Source: Nitzschia sp. DOCU1 (lineage: Eukaryota > Bacillariophyta > Bacillariophyceae > Bacillariales > Bacillariaceae). From it: 64,000 bases of DNA. Made by a program: the position numbers and the translations under genes. The stretch is from the NCBI GenBank assembly GCA_951394045.1, contig OX595996.1:124001-188000 (forward strand). Direction: 5' to 3'. Positions within the stretch are counted from its first letter, which is position 1, and every line of letters starts with the position of its first letter. Of this stretch, positions 1 through 12,459 are shown one piece after another. The notes beneath the pieces are model-generated. The model saw nothing but the letters and a program-made list of their open reading frames with translations, made no database searches and had not been told where the DNA came from.

Positions 1-917
1 CGGTCAATAAAATGTGGCTGAATGCTTCTGTCGAGTGGAATGTTGACGGGGCGTCACAGGTGAATCTTCGACTTCGTTCCAAATTCAGCGAAGACAAGGA
101 AAAGGTGAACTTTGACAGCTTTGTGTTCGAAGGATGGCCCTCTGCTGCAAGCACCCCAGCCCCCTTTACTCCAGCGCCCATCAAGATGCCAAGCTCGCGT
201 CCTAGCTTGCAACCCAGCGCAATGCCAAGCTCGCATCCTAGCTTGCATCCTAGCGAGATGCCAAGCTCGCATCCTACCTTGCAACCCAGCGAGATGCCAA
301 GCTCGCAACCTAGCTTGCAACCCAGTAGGTCGCAACAGCCAAGCTCGCAACCCATTTTGCATCCTAGCGAGATGCCAAGCTCGCAGCCTAGCTTGCGGCC
401 CAGCGAGGTCACCCTTCCTCCTGAAACAACTTGGCAGTTGATTTTTGCTGACGACTTCGAAGCAGGTTTCGATGAATTCAAGAGCGGCGGTGGCAAAGAA
501 TGCAAAATTAGCTCCTCTCTTGCGTACGAAGGTACGAATAGCCTGGAAGTCAACAACGGCAAGAGCGGCTCGTACGCCTATACCGTGTCGAGCTATGCTG
601 TGTCGGCCTTTACCAAAGTCCGTGTCAGCTTCGTTTATTACACCCAAAACGTAGACGACAACGAAAAGTTTTATGTGGAATGGAATTCAAATCTCAACGC
701 CAATTATGTCCCGGTCGCCACCTTCAACTTTGGCACGACATACACAGTGAATAAAGTGTGGCTGAATGCTTCTGTCGAGTGGAATGTTGACGGGGCGTCA
801 CAGGCGAGTCTTCGACTTCGTTCCAAATTCAGCGAAGACAAGGAAAAGGTGAACTTTGACAGCTTTGTGTTTGAAGGATTTGTTGGAGCATCCGGTAGTA
901 GTGCCTTTGTTCCGTAA
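1..917 (+). CDS. C-terminal part of a secreted modular protein (module C repeats), 5' end outside window
   Basis: The reading frame is open from base 3 to the TAA at 915-917 and clearly continues upstream, because the first bases encode the end of the same module that recurs later in the protein. Order seen: the last third of one module C (to about 135), a linker of 11-12-residue Ser/Pro repeats of the type MPSSxPSxQPS (about 177-410), then a complete module C (about 425-885, starting near the ADDFEAGF motif). Such PSSxPS linkers are common in diatom secreted proteins. No catalytic domain lies inside the window, so it could be the tail of another M11 protease or a different carrier of the module. 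The ends of the two modules (3-133 and 745-880) are almost identical at the DNA level. Function unknown; module C is probably a beta-sandwich binding or adhesion domain (inference). Confidence 0.75.
   Translation, partial: VNKMWLNASVEWNVDGASQVNLRLRSKFSEDKEKVNFDSFVFEGWPSAASTPAPFTPAPIKMPSSRPSLQPSAMPSSHPSLHPSEMPSSHPTLQPSEMPSSQPSLQPSRSQQPSSQPILHPSEMPSSQPSLRPSEVTLPPETTWQLIFADDFEAGFDEFKSGGGKECKISSSLAYEGTNSLEVNNGKSGSYAYTVSSYAVSAFTKVRVSFVYYTQNVDDNEKFYVEWNSNLNANYVPVATFNFGTTYTVNKVWLNASVEWNVDGASQASLRLRSKFSEDKEKVNFDSFVFEGFVGASGSSAFVP
177..412 (+). repeat. In-frame Ser/Pro-rich minisatellite (PSSxPSxxPS repeats)
   Basis: About six degenerate copies of a 33-36 nt unit, each containing atgccaagctcgc followed by a variable triplet block. 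It forms the extended linker between two module C copies and is read in the coding frame. Confidence 0.8.
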
Positions 918-2240
918 ATGATTAGTCAAGGATGGAACCAGCTTAAGAAAGTACAACTAGTAAGCTGTAACCATCAGCCAAACAAACTCCAAGCTAGCCT
1001 GGAGTGGTTCTGTTGCATCTGTATCGTGGGTTCCTCGTGCATGTAAGGACGCGATGAATAGTACGTCGCTTGTCCCGACTGCCGTCGCGACGTCGGCATC
1101 GTTCTGCAAATTTGACTTTGCGCAGCCGAAATCAGCTTGTGGCAGCCATGGAGGGGGGGGGGGGGGGGAGGACTCGCCAAGCTGGTAGAGCAGAACAAAG
1201 CAAGTCAAGTCGATCAAGACGTTTTCGAGGGCAATGCCGTAGGCCCGTAAGTCTCGAGTTTAGCGCTGTGGGCTTGAGAATTCCTGTTGACCATCCATCT
1301 CGTTGCCTGCGAGAGACAAACTACAGTCTTCGAGGATCTAACGATCCGGGGCAGGATCGTGGCCTACCAAGAGAACGTTGATGTGCGTTATTCGATGCAA
1401 CGCAGAAAATTCGTCTCCTATTACACTCTCTGCTATTCATCTCTGATTCGAGATGTCTGTTGGAAAATTGGATTCAGTCGAACGAAATGACCCGTTTTGA
1501 TGACCGATGAGACGGCGGCCGGCCGATAAGGCAGCATCTCGCCGTTTTGAGTTTCCTCCGACATCTTCAACCATCATGATCGGGATGTGATACAAACCTT
1601 GTTTTATCATAAAACCTTCCAACGCCGCCAGCCGAATGGAAGCATCAATCTTCGTCTCCCTCCCTACCAGGCAGTAGCAGGCATCAAGATCCTACCACAA
1701 CAATGCCGTGGTGGATGGGTTAACATGCACTATCATTCGTTAACGACACTTCAAGCGGCGGCTATTCATATGCACGGGGCAGCACCAAAGCGTTGGCGAA
1801 CAGGCCAGGTGACAATGTCTTCATCTACCGATAGTCAAAAGCTTCGCCTTGTTCTTTTGGATAACGGATGTCCTTGCCTCGTTCTTTTCGGGGCGATGCC
1901 AAACGCGAGCAGATAGTGGGAATGCGGCGAGCTGGTAGGAGTATGTTTGTGGTCATATGACTATCGTACGGGGATGGGCCTATTGCTTTCCCGAGAGAAC
2001 CAAGCTGTGCGATGCATGCCGCTGCGATGATGCCGACACTTTCGGTTCTTCGGCACCAGCAGAGTTTATTAGGTGGATAGAGCAATGTGCGTTGAAAACT
2101 GGTGCTCATTCTGTAGACGTCGTCTCGAAATTTTCATATTTTCGTCGGCAGAGCAGGCATCAGCAGGCCCCAAAGGTTAACCCCAACCTCAACCACCGAC
2201 CTCCTACCTATATCATTTTGCATCGCCACACTGTGGTACG
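918..2240. other. Intergenic, no gene recognised; contains a 16-G homopolymer
   Basis: Short open frames here have no recognisable protein pattern. A run of 16 G residues lies at 1153-1168. The last part is the 5' flank of the protease gene starting at 2241. Nothing else recognised. Confidence 0.6.
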
Positions 2241-4961
2241 ATGGTAGTTGCCAAGGAGATTGCGCTGCTGGGTTTGCTCGTGCTAGCCCTGGCCGGAGCT
2301 GCTGATACCGAGGACTCGTCTACTGTAAGTAATAAAGGATTGCGGGGCAGCTTGCTTTTACGTGTTGTTTCTTGATGCCGGCAGTAAAGCTAACCGCTTG
2401 CTTCATATTTGTTCTCTAAACAACAAAGCGTCGAAACTCTTATCATCGTGGTCGTCGATTGGTCCAACAAACAGTAGAGTGCTTTCTCTACAAGGTAGAC
2501 TTTCAGTACATCGATCCGGCTGATGCCCCCGAGGAAAAGTGGCAATGCGAACTCCAGGGCGCCGATGCCGCTAGTACTGGACTCGTTTTCGTCGACGTTG
2601 ACGGGTTGGACTTTGGAGACTTTGACGGAGCTGGAGCGGAAGTGACTTTGTTAGCCCAAGGGGCCGTCATTCGAGATGGCACATTGAAAATTCCAAAGGG
2701 AGCCACACAACGTTTTAACAAAGTGGAAGGACGTGGTCCAGCCAACAAGGCCCGAGGGATCGGTAATGGAAATGGAAATGGCAATTCGCAACAAGGACGT
2801 CGGTTGGCGCCAGGGACGGGCACTCGCAAGGTCTTGGCCGTTCGGGTCATAGCCCCCGATGTCGCAACAACTTCGACCGCAAGTGAAATTAGCAACACGA
2901 TCTTCGGAACCACCGGTGACACCTGTAACCTGAAGGAACGAATGGTAACTTGCTCGTACGGCGACCTCATCATCGAACCCTTTTCAGGAACGGTCAATGG
3001 CAAGGCGATCTCCAACGGCGTTTATGAAGTATCGATTACCCAAAACGTCATCAACACAACTTATTCAAATGTCCAAAACTACGTTGTTAACAAATTGACC
3101 AGCGACTTGGGGACTTTAACCAACAATTTCGATCACGTGATGTTGTGTTTGCCAGCTGGAACTAGCGGAGGAGGTTGGATTGCATATGGTGGGTATACGC
3201 AAACAGGTGACCAATTACTTGCCTGGAACAACAAAAGCATTAACCCTCTTTTTTCCCCTTCCCAGGATATATCGGTGGGTATATCACTGTCTACAACAAC
3301 ATTTGGTGCAACTATCCGTCGGCTCAAGTCCATGAGGTAAGAACAGACAACAGAAAGCGTACTGCCATTCCTTTGCTTCAGTCTCTTGTCTCATCAGCAA
3401 TTTTTGCGTCTAGATCGGACACAACATAGGCTTGCATCATGCTGGCGAAGCCGGTTTTGGTGAATATGATGATCAAACTGGCATGATGGGATACAGCTAT
3501 GGCCAAAATACCACTAATATGTGCTACAACCCAGCCAAAAGTTGGCAACTTGGGTGGTACACTTCACGTCGTCTTTCCTTGGATCTCGCCAGTCAAGGAC
3601 CTTTTACCGGGGATCTGATCGGCATCGTTGACTACCAGCACACCGGAGCGACCGGGAAGTACGTGACAGTCCAAGTGGTCCCGCCCGTTCCGGGTGCACC
3701 GGCCATCTATGTTGGCTTTAATCGCCAAGCCGGCCTCAATGTAGGTACCCAAGAAGGGCAAAACCAGGTGACGGTTACGTCACAGCCAGTAGACCACAAG
3801 TCCCAGCTCCTTGCGAAGCTCCAGAATGGCGGGCAGTTCACTCTCAACAACTTTTGGTACGGGGACCAGCTGGTTATTAAAGTGAATACGCTTTCTACCA
3901 CCGGCAGCCCTCCAACTGCTAATGTTAAGATATCACTCAACGGTTGCACCAGCAATGCAGACTGCAAAGATGGCGACGCCTGCCTTGTGGGTACTTGTGG
4001 TACATACGGTACCTGTTCGTATTCCTGGGTGGGGACTTCGTGCCCCGGAAACTTTGTTATGGACTTGTTTACTGATAGCTACCCAGCTCAAACTTCTTGG
4101 AAAGTGCAGAATCTGTGCAACGGGGGCACTACGGTCCTATCTGGTGGAAACTACAACAGCCCAAGGACGCGGTACACGAGCGCAGCAACTCTTGGGAAAT
4201 CTCGGTTCAGACTGACCGTTTCTGATAGTAACGGCGATGGACTCTCGGCGGGGAATGCAACCTTCACGGCTAATTTCACCGCTACTTTTGATGGCCTGCC
4301 AGTCGCTATGGGCATAGGCAATTTCGGTTTCCAAGTCGTCGGGGAGTTTGGGACCCCTTGCCCCACTCCAGCACCAACACCACTGCCAACGCCTCCACCA
4401 ACACCACTGCCAACGCCTCCACCAACACCACTGCCAACGCCTCCACCAACTCCAAAACCAACCCCTCTGCCAACGCCTCCACCAACACTCCCGGCAACCT
4501 GGAAGCCCGTCTTTTCGGACGGTTTTGAAAGTGGCTTTACCATCTTCAAGGCCGCCAGCACTACCGAATGCAAAATCTCCACTCTATTTTACCAAGGTTC
4601 GAAAAGTATGGAACTCAACAACAAACTCGCCACTTCATACGGCTATACGGCTTCGAACTATGACGTCTCTACCTCCAGCCAGCTCCGCGCCAGCTTTTTC
4701 CTTTACACCCAAAATTTGGTGTCAACTGACAAGTTCTACCTCGAATACAAGACGGACATCAACGCCAATTGGGTCACAGTGGGCACATTCACCTATGGCA
4801 CTGCCCCTGTGACGACCAATAAAAAATGGTTGTCGTCTGGTATTATAACATGGGGACGTCCTTCGGGGGTGACTTGGGTGAATCTTCGTGTTCGTTCCTT
4901 CTTCAGCACGAACAAGAAGAAGGTCAACGTTGACAACTTTGTCTTTGAAGCGCTTTCATGA
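2241..4961 (+). CDS. Secreted gametolysin-like zinc metalloprotease (peptidase M11), array copy 1
   Basis: Four exons: 2241-2324, 2429-3188, 3266-3336, 3414-4961, giving 820 residues; GT-AG at each junction and the frame closes. Residues 1-21 form a signal peptide. A propeptide with the TVECFL motif is followed by the M11 domain, with the zinc motif HEIGHNIGLHH (H304, E305, H308, H314) and a downstream Met-turn (M330). Next come the CYNPAKSWQLGWY segment typical of M11 enzymes, a beta-rich module A, a Cys-rich segment (about 482-516), module B, a TPxPTP linker (about 622-666) and one module C (about 668-820). M11 enzymes cleave extracellular proteins; gametolysin digests the Chlamydomonas cell wall. 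Substrate here is unknown. The mature enzyme is expected to be secreted. This is the least divergent-looking complete copy of the left half of the array. Confidence 0.88.
4362..4495 (+). repeat. In-frame Thr/Pro linker minisatellite of array copy 1
   Basis: 12-nt-based repeat encoding TPxPTPPP-type sequence between module B and module C. Homologous linkers of different length occur in the other array copies. Confidence 0.8.
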
Positions 4962-6120
4962 ATAAACTAGTAGTACCACAGCATAGTCAAAACAAAAGTG
5001 CGGACGAGCATTAGCTTCTCAACCACCATCACATCATCATTGACTGTCAGACCTGGTCAAACAAGGCAATGTCGGAACACGGCAATCAACAGCAAAACTG
5101 CCAACAAAAACCCTCGAACTGGGAGCAAACAAGACTCTTGTGAATCGAACAAGAGTCAACAAATCTCAACGAGAAAACCGTCTCAGCGAAGCTAGAAAGC
5201 GTAGCAGTCTAATGCCAAAGGCAAATGAAAGTCTGTGCTAATCGTAGTCTTGCTATCTCAACTTCTCGTCAAGGCTATCGTGATGATGGCAATGACATTA
5301 GGCAAAGCAAACGCAAAACAAAAGAATGAAAACATAGGAGAACCGAGCGAGAAGGAACACGCTCGAAACGACGAGACCCGAGGTGCGCGCACGTCACGCG
5401 CAAGAAGCACAAGCGCCAGAACTCAACAGTAAAGATCCGCGCCAAAAGATAGAGGTCGCAGTCAAAGTGTTCGGAACGTAGTGTCCGTTACTTCGAGGCC
5501 TGTTGTAGCTCTAACAGCGATCCAACTAGTAGAGCGCAGGCAACGTATTCAACTAGTGATAAAACTGTAGACAGAGTGCTTTCCTTGACAAAAACAAACT
5601 TTGAGTTATTAGCTATAATGATGTAGAGAGACGATCTTTCTCAACGCCTTAGATTCGTCTTTCCAAACATTGGATTTCAACAGCTTTACTCTTGCATAAT
5701 CCCCATCAGCGTGTCTCAACTGTCTTGAACATTCAATAGGTCACCCAGCACATAGGGGAGCATTACAATGGAAATAGAGAGGCAGCGGCCGAAGGTAGTA
5801 GTAGTCGTGAGTGGATAGTTCTTCGACTGATACGAGCGGTTGCCAAAGGTATGTGGCTGACAGAGTCTCTGCCATAGAAGCGTATCTTTTTCGGTCATTT
5901 GCTTGACGTCCATCATTGGCGTGTGCCACAGTCTGCCCACCAGCAATACTGAGCACGTTGTCCTTTGAGAGGATGACCATCATTGTATTCTCCTACGTCG
6001 TCATGGAGTGTCTGAAAACAACGAATGGACGAATGGAGGACGATGACCACAATGGCTGCGCGGCAATCATCCAGGAAGGAGGGCAAAACGCCGATTTCTG
6101 CTCTCTAATGACAACACAAA
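4962..6120. repeat. Intergenic flank, partly duplicated downstream of array copy 3
   Basis: The first ~70 nt after the stop (agtaccacagcatagtcaaa and following) recur at 16556-16620. The last ~200 nt (about 5935-6135) recur at about 16826-17035. Between these, no gene is recognised. The shared ends show that a unit comprising a protease 3' end, spacer and truncated gene was duplicated as a block. Confidence 0.7.
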
Positions 6121-6618
6121 ATGAAATCAGCCAAAAGCCGTGACCCCGGCTCCAGCCACAACAACACCTGCTCCCATAGCCCCACCAGCAACCTTATTTT
6201 CCGACAGTTTCGAAGCTGGTTTCACCATATTCAAGGCCGCCAGCAGCACGGAATGCAAAATTGCTTCTATTGGCTACGGAAGCTCCAAGAGTTTGGAACT
6301 CAACGCCGGCAAAACCACTTCATATGGCTATACCGCTCTGAATTATACCATTTCTGCCTACACAACTGTCCGTGTCAGCTTCGTTTATTACACCCGAAGT
6401 TTACAGGCTCATCAGCTGAATGCCAACGCCACTTGGACGCCAGTGGGCACATTCACCTATGGCACTGCCCCTTTGACGAGCAATAAAGTATGGCGACCTG
6501 CCACGATCAAATGGGCTTGTCCTTAGGGGTGACCTGGGTGAATCTCCGTGTTCGTTCCTTCTTCAGCTCAAACAAGAAGAAGGTCAACTTTGACAATTTT
6601 GTTTTTCAAGGGTTTTGA
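6121..6618 (+). pseudogene. Degenerate module C remnant of an M11 protease gene
   Basis: The remnant begins with the same novel 5' junction as the truncated gene at 17018 (ATGAA-TC-GCCAAAAG), then jumps directly to a TPAP-type linker in another frame and one module C. Lesions visible: no catalytic domain, the ATG at 6121 is out of frame with the module (read from 6140), about 27 nt missing near 6402-6420 where the DKFYVEYK motif should be, and a 1-nt deletion with an in-frame TAG at 6524. The intact C-terminal tail (VNFDNFVFQGF, stop 6616-6618) continues in a shifted frame. It is probably an internally deleted sister of the 17018 copy. No function expected. Confidence 0.8.
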
Positions 6619-8536
6619 TGAATAAGCTAGTAATAGGCTATGCTTATTGAAGGATAAATATTGAAAGATAAAGGATTCTTTTAGTCTGTCTCTAGTAGTA
6701 AAGCTTTCAGCTTCTCATTCCGAACGAGGTATTATAGTACTACAGTTTGGAACGTGTCGCCTTTTCACCGACTCTGCCAAAACGGATTTTATACACCATT
6801 AACTCATACCTTGCCTTCCGGTGGAAACTGATGGCCGTTTTCCCAATAGGATATGGCACTACTATTTGATTCATTGCTATGATAAGAATGAATTAGAAAT
6901 CGCAGGAATCCTACTACCGGCGATGTGAGTTTCATACCTGCCCATGATCGTTAGCTTTTGCGGGGCATTACATTTTTACGTAGGTTCTACACAGCGTACA
7001 TGCTGTGTAGACATTGTACCAGGATGACTGGAACGACTCTGGGTTTCTGGATGACCCATGCAATTCACGACTATCGATGCGGGTAGACTACCTACTATCT
7101 ACTATGAAAGCACCGTCAAACTACATGAGCTCAGCATTCCATAGGCTGTGCCACTTTACTTTTTCCATTCTCGCCTAGCTTTTGTCGATACTAGTAGTTA
7201 TAATAGAGCATCTCTACATTCTGCTTTCCGTTCGGTTCTGCAGAAAGTCGCCCTAATAACCCATGACCTCCTCTGTGCGTGCCCCCAAGTCAAATTTCGA
7301 GCACTCGTTAAATCTTCATCCTATGTTGGCACCAATGACATCGAGGTTGTCTCCTTCCAAGGGATCAGGGGTCATGAACGCCGTCTATTGTAGATGTTAG
7401 CAGTCAATTCATGTTGTAGCCGTCAAATACACGTTCATAATTATTGTATAGTCACAGCACCGTGCTTCGGCCCCTGCCTCCGTCTTCTCGATCCAGAGCA
7501 AAGTGCACTCCTCAGTATCCACACAGTATCGAGTGAAAGTATAGCAGCAGCCCGCAGGCTTTACAGTTCCTGGGCCCATCTGAGTTGGCACAGTCCGAAA
7601 TCCCTGGTCGTCCACCCACTGCCAGTCCTACCGTGATCAGAGCAGACGCTGGTTTTTGGCCATTCCCGTTGCCACTGGGAGCTGAACTTGTGTCAATGCA
7701 GTGCTCCCCCCTCATGGCCTTGAATTGCTTGGTGAATGCCTCGGCAAATTCTTGTTCCTTTTTGCATTTGCCATGATGAAAGGATATTCCACCACCACGA
7801 ATACACACAATCTGCACATGATTTTGTGACCAGACGAGTTGTCGCCTGGTTGTAGAACTTCACACTCCATTATTTCTGGTCCTCGACGGTTGTTGTGTTA
7901 TCGGAATAGCCAAATGACCCATTGTAGCGATAAAGCGTGGTATGGGGGCCTTTAATCTTCTGTTGTTGATTTCTTTTACATGGTGGGCGATTCCAAATTA
8001 GATGAGTAGGCCTCGAAGTCGACCGTTGTTGACTTGGAAGGATGTGCAAGTTGTTTTGCCAAGAGCTCCGCTGAACCGAGTGTGTGATGATGAAGATGCA
8101 AGGGGAAGGGTCATTGTTTGCTTCCCTTCGCCGTGGATGCACGATGATTTTGAATTGAGAAAATTTGGCGCGCCCTATGATAATGATGCTACACAGCTTC
8201 TACAGGGCGAATTTTGTGTACAGTCGTGTAGAAAAATGTACCGCCCCGCAAAGGGGAGGATGCCGCCGATCCCATGTCATAGCTACTGCTGGTAGTCGTG
8301 AACGCTGGGTAGACTTCGGGCATTCAGGGTTCGCCCGAGGTGTCCATTCTTTAAGCCCTTGTATGGTGGTGGCTCGCCGGACATACTGCGATATCTGTTG
8401 GAAATTTTTTCGGAGGATGTCGAATGCCTCAGGATCACGGTTAAGAATGATCCTCACTCTTTTTGGATTCATCGTCCGGCACGCAGCGTTGGGTAGCACT
8501 TTGGCGGCAGAGCCATCTCACATCATCGAACGTAAC
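6619..8536. other. Intergenic, no gene recognised
   Basis: Several 60-160-codon open frames on both strands, none with a recognisable motif or consistent coding character. The final bases form the 5' flank of the gene starting at 8537. A decayed gene cannot be excluded. Confidence 0.5.
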
Positions 8537-10923
8537 ATGGTATTAGCAAGGAAGATTGTTGCGCTGAGTGCGCTGCTACTAAACCTGGCCGTGCTGGCTG
8601 TTGCTGAGAGCAACTCAAAGACTACTGTAAGTGATAAGGATTGCTCGTGATGCCAGCAGTACAGACAGTTAACCTTTTGCTGATGCCTCCTGTTTCTTTG
8701 CAACAAAAAACAGCACACTTATCATCGTGGCCGTCGCTTGGCCCAAACAGTAGAGTGCTTTCTGCACAAGGTCAACATTCAGTATCTCGATCAAACCGAC
8801 GATGACAGGTGGGAGTGCGAGCTTCAAGGCGCCGATGCCGCCAGTTCTGGACGCATCTTGGTGGACGTGGAGGGGCTGGACTTTGGAGACTTTGATGGCG
8901 ATGGAGCTGAAGCGATTACTTTGTTAGCCGAAGGAGCCGTCATTCAGGATGGAAAGTTGAAAATCCCAAAGGGATCAACCCAGCATTTCAAGAAAGAGGG
9001 AGGACGTGGGTCGGCCGGCAGGGCCCCCAAGGGGGCAGCGAAAGGCGATTCGCAACAGAACCGTCAGTTGACACCCGTCGCAGGCACTCGCAAAGTTTTG
9101 GCCGTTCGGGTCATAGCCAAAGATGCCGCAACAACTTCGACCGCAAGTGAAATCAGCAACAAGATCTTTGGAACCTCCGGTGACGCGTCGAACCTGAAGG
9201 AACGCATGGAAACTTGCTCGTATGGCCAGGTGATGATCGAACCCTTCTCAGGCACGGTAAATGGCAAGTCGATCTCCAACGGCGTTTATGAAGTAACCGT
9301 TGCCTCAACAAATGTCAACGGTCAAACTGATGCAGTTGTGAGAGACGCCGTTCTTACCCAACTGACAAGTGATCTCGGCATGCAGGATTTAACCAGCACT
9401 TTCGATCACGTCATGCTGTGCTTGCCAGCTGGAACTACGGGAGGTTGGATTGCATATGGTGAGTGGGTGCACAAGAGAGCCAACCAAAAGTTCGTGCTCA
9501 ATGGAGGGCCTAACCGTACTTCTTCCCATTCCAGGATATCTCAATTGGTATTTGACCGTATTCAATAACGAATGGTGCAACTATCCGTCGGGCCAAGTTC
9601 ACGAGGTAAGAAAATCACGTGCCGACCTGGTAGCGTTTCGTATTTTTATTCTGCTGTCTCAATGACCATTGTTTCTTCTAGATCGGACATAACCTGGGCT
9701 TGAATCATGCTAATGAAGGAGGCGTCGAATATGCTGATCAGACCGGCTTGATGGGTTACAGCTATTCAGCGGATACAACTAGCATGTGCTACAACCCGGC
9801 CAAAAGCTGGCAACTTGGGTGGTACCCTTCGCGTAGCCTTTCCTTGGATCTCGCCAATCAAGGACCTTTTACTGGGGATCTGATTGGTATTGTCGACTAC
9901 CAGAATGCCGGAGCTGACGGGAAATACGTGACAGTCCAAGTAGTCCCACCTATTCCCGGTGCAATCCCCATCTTTGTTGGCTTTAATCTCGACGCCGGCT
10001 TCAACATAGATACCCAAGAAGGCCAAAACCAGGTAACGGTGACATCGCAGCCAGGGAATGGATACTCATCGCTCCGTGCGAAGCTTTCGTCTGGCGGACA
10101 GTTCACTCTCAACAACTTTTGGTACAGCGCCCCGCTGGTTATCGGGGTCAACACGCTTTCTACCGCGGGAAGTCCTTCAACGGCCAATGTGAAGATGTCA
10201 CTTAACGGTTGCACCAGCAATGCAGACTGCAAAGATGGCAACGCCTGTCTTGTGGGTACTTGTGGCACTTACGGTACCTGTTCGTATTCCCACGCGGCAT
10301 GCCCCGGAACCTTTGTCATGGACTTGACTACCGACGACTGGCCTGAAGAAACGTCTTGGAAAGTCCAAGACATGTGCAATGGAGGAGCTGTCGTCCAATC
10401 TGGAGGAGCCTATGTTAGCAAATCAAAGCGGTATACGAACTCGAAAACTCTTGGCAAGTCGTGGTATAAGGTGGCCTTTTTGGATAGCTATGGTGACGGC
10501 CTTGGCGGTTCACCCAACGGATCGTTCAAGGCAACTCTTGATGGCTTGCCAGTTGCGGTTGGCGAAGGAGATTTCGGTTTCCAAATCTCAGGAGAGTTCG
10601 GAATTCCATGCGGGCAGTTAGCATTTTTCGACGATTTCCAAAACACTGTCACCGCGTTCAAGTGCGCCAGCAGCACGGAATGCAAAATTGCATCTATTGG
10701 CTACGGAAGCACCAAGAGTTTGGAGCTCAACGCCGGCAAGACCACTTCGAATGCCTATACCTTTGGGAACTATGACGTCTCTACCTCCACCAGTCTTCGT
10801 GTCAGCTTCGTTTATTACACCCAAAGTTTGGTGTCAGGTGACAAGTTCTACGTCGAATACAATCGAACATCAACGCCAATTGGGCTACAGTGGCCACATT
10901 CACCTATGGCACTGCTCCTTTGA
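8537..10923 (+). CDS. Gametolysin-like M11 metalloprotease, array copy 2, C-terminally frameshifted
   Basis: Exons 8537-8626, 8714-9458, 9535-9605 and 9682-10923 give 715 residues. Signal peptide at residues 1-23; TVECFL propeptide motif; zinc ligands H301, H305 and H311 with catalytic E302 in HEIGHNLGLNHA; Met-turn M326. Module A, the Cys-rich segment and module B follow. There is no Thr/Pro linker: module B runs almost directly into module C at the FFDDFQNTV motif. Compared with the near-identical copy at 17018-18292, one A is missing at about 10861-10862 (GAATACAATCG versus GAATACAAATCG). The last ~45 codons are therefore replaced by about 20 out-of-frame residues and a stop at 10921. The original frame would end at 11061-11063. 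The protease part is intact, so it may still function; a sequencing error is the alternative. Confidence 0.82.
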
Positions 10924-11063
10924 CGAGCAATAAAGTATGGCGACCTGCCGCGGTCGAATGGTCCCGTGGTTCCGAGAGCTGGGTGGATCTTCGTGTGCGG
11001 TCTGCCTTCAGCACGAATAAAAAGAAGGTCAACTTTGACAATTTCGCGTTGGAAAGGTTGTAA

Positions 11064-12459
11064 TGAATAATCCAGTTTAGTAGTAACAGACAATGTTTAT
11101 TGAGTCTGGGCATCGCTCTCATTCACAGAAACAAACAGAAGACGCGGCATCCAGCCACAGGCTGTCCGTGACAAACCCTTACCATAGACCGAGAGCGAAG
11201 GAAACAAAGCCACCCAAGCCATAGCCAACGCCCCGTCCCACAATCGCACCCGTTCAAAGTCATCGTGAATCCGCCATGTGGCTACAACTTTTGCGAGCCT
11301 TTCATTTCCAGCGGCCGGCGTCCCACGGAATCACTATCCTCGGACGTTCTAGCATGTCCGCCGCTAGCTTTCATTGGTGATCTTTTCGTACGACGAACAA
11401 GTCTTTTCGCCTTTAAGGAGGGAATCACAGTCCTCCAAGCATTGTGTTCTTCCTCTTGCATCAATTGCAAACGCATCAAATGAATGATTGCAACAGAAGA
11501 GAGGTCATACCCAAAACGTGCGCGATGGCTGGACGACGGAACAGTCGGTGAAAAAAGGGGTGGGGGATCGATATGTTAGTGAAGGGGGGCTCATCAGCCA
11601 AACTCAAAGGAGAAATAGACTTCTTCGACTTGCATATTCCGCGACGCGACGACGAAACCGCTCCGAAACAACGTTCGACAGAGGGCGCATTAAAACTGTT
11701 CATGTTTTTAATAAAAAGCGCACCATACATAGTGATGAATCATATGCCTCATTTGGTAGTCCGTGAAAATTCGGACTGCATCCGTAATTTTTTTATCTTT
11801 TGGCATTCAAGTGTAACTATTACTTAAGCCCGTAATCCCTATCGAGGCTCTCTTTATCATAGTACCATTGAGGAAGATCGAGGAACACGAAAGACGTTCC
11901 GTATTTTCTCCCAAAACCCTTAGGGCCTCTTTGAATTGCTCCACGATGGAGATCGCTTTGGCTCCGTTCTCTGAGCGCAAGAGAAATGGTACGGCGGCGC
12001 TTTCGGATGTGGCCTTTCAACACCAGGCACGACCGGAGAAGGCATCCGTCTACCTTTTTTAACAAGTTCTCTCGAGGGAGAGAGAAAAGGCCCTTCCGAC
12101 AAACTTGTTGTAGCGGTAGGCATAGGTTTTATTAGGAAACAAGGGTTAGTGTACTTCTTTGTTCAATGTGCGCCGATGATTCGTATTATAGGGAACGGCA
12201 TCGTGCTGGAGATACTACAGTACGGTAGATGTCCTGAATGAAGTGGGAATCTGGACCTCCTTTGGTCCTGTTCTTCTCCAGCGGGTCGTAGTAGAGTCGT
12301 ACGATAGTACTACTACTAGAGAGCACAGAGTCCATGGTGATGGTTCGCGAGGGCAGGGCCTTTTCATACCCTGAAGAATAACTGCTGGTGGTTTTCTTGG
12401 CATGAGGCTCACAAATTGCTCTTACGACGCCACTACACTGGGGCAACAAGAGCAACATA
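11064..12459. repeat. Intergenic segment duplicated at 18293-19681
   Basis: From the gene end, both copies share the same order of landmarks: the tract around aacagacaatgtttattgag, the block near gctacaacttttgcgagcc, the gacagagggcgcattaaa block, then the ggacctcctttggtcctgtt block just upstream of the next protease gene. Identity is highest close to the 3' end of the preceding gene and falls further downstream. The proximal part of the right end (ggacctcc-type block) is also recognisable before the gene at 27454. Presumably carries the promoter of the gene at 12460. No gene recognised. Confidence 0.75.

Noticed and set aside
1153..1168. G16 homopolymer as a possible regulatory switch
   Set aside because: It lies in intergenic sequence with no adjacent reading frame; simple slippage is sufficient.
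7512..8499. Cluster of 90-160-codon frames on both strands before array copy 2
   Set aside because: Considered as a decayed gene or transposon, but no family motif, terminal repeat or consistent frame could be seen.
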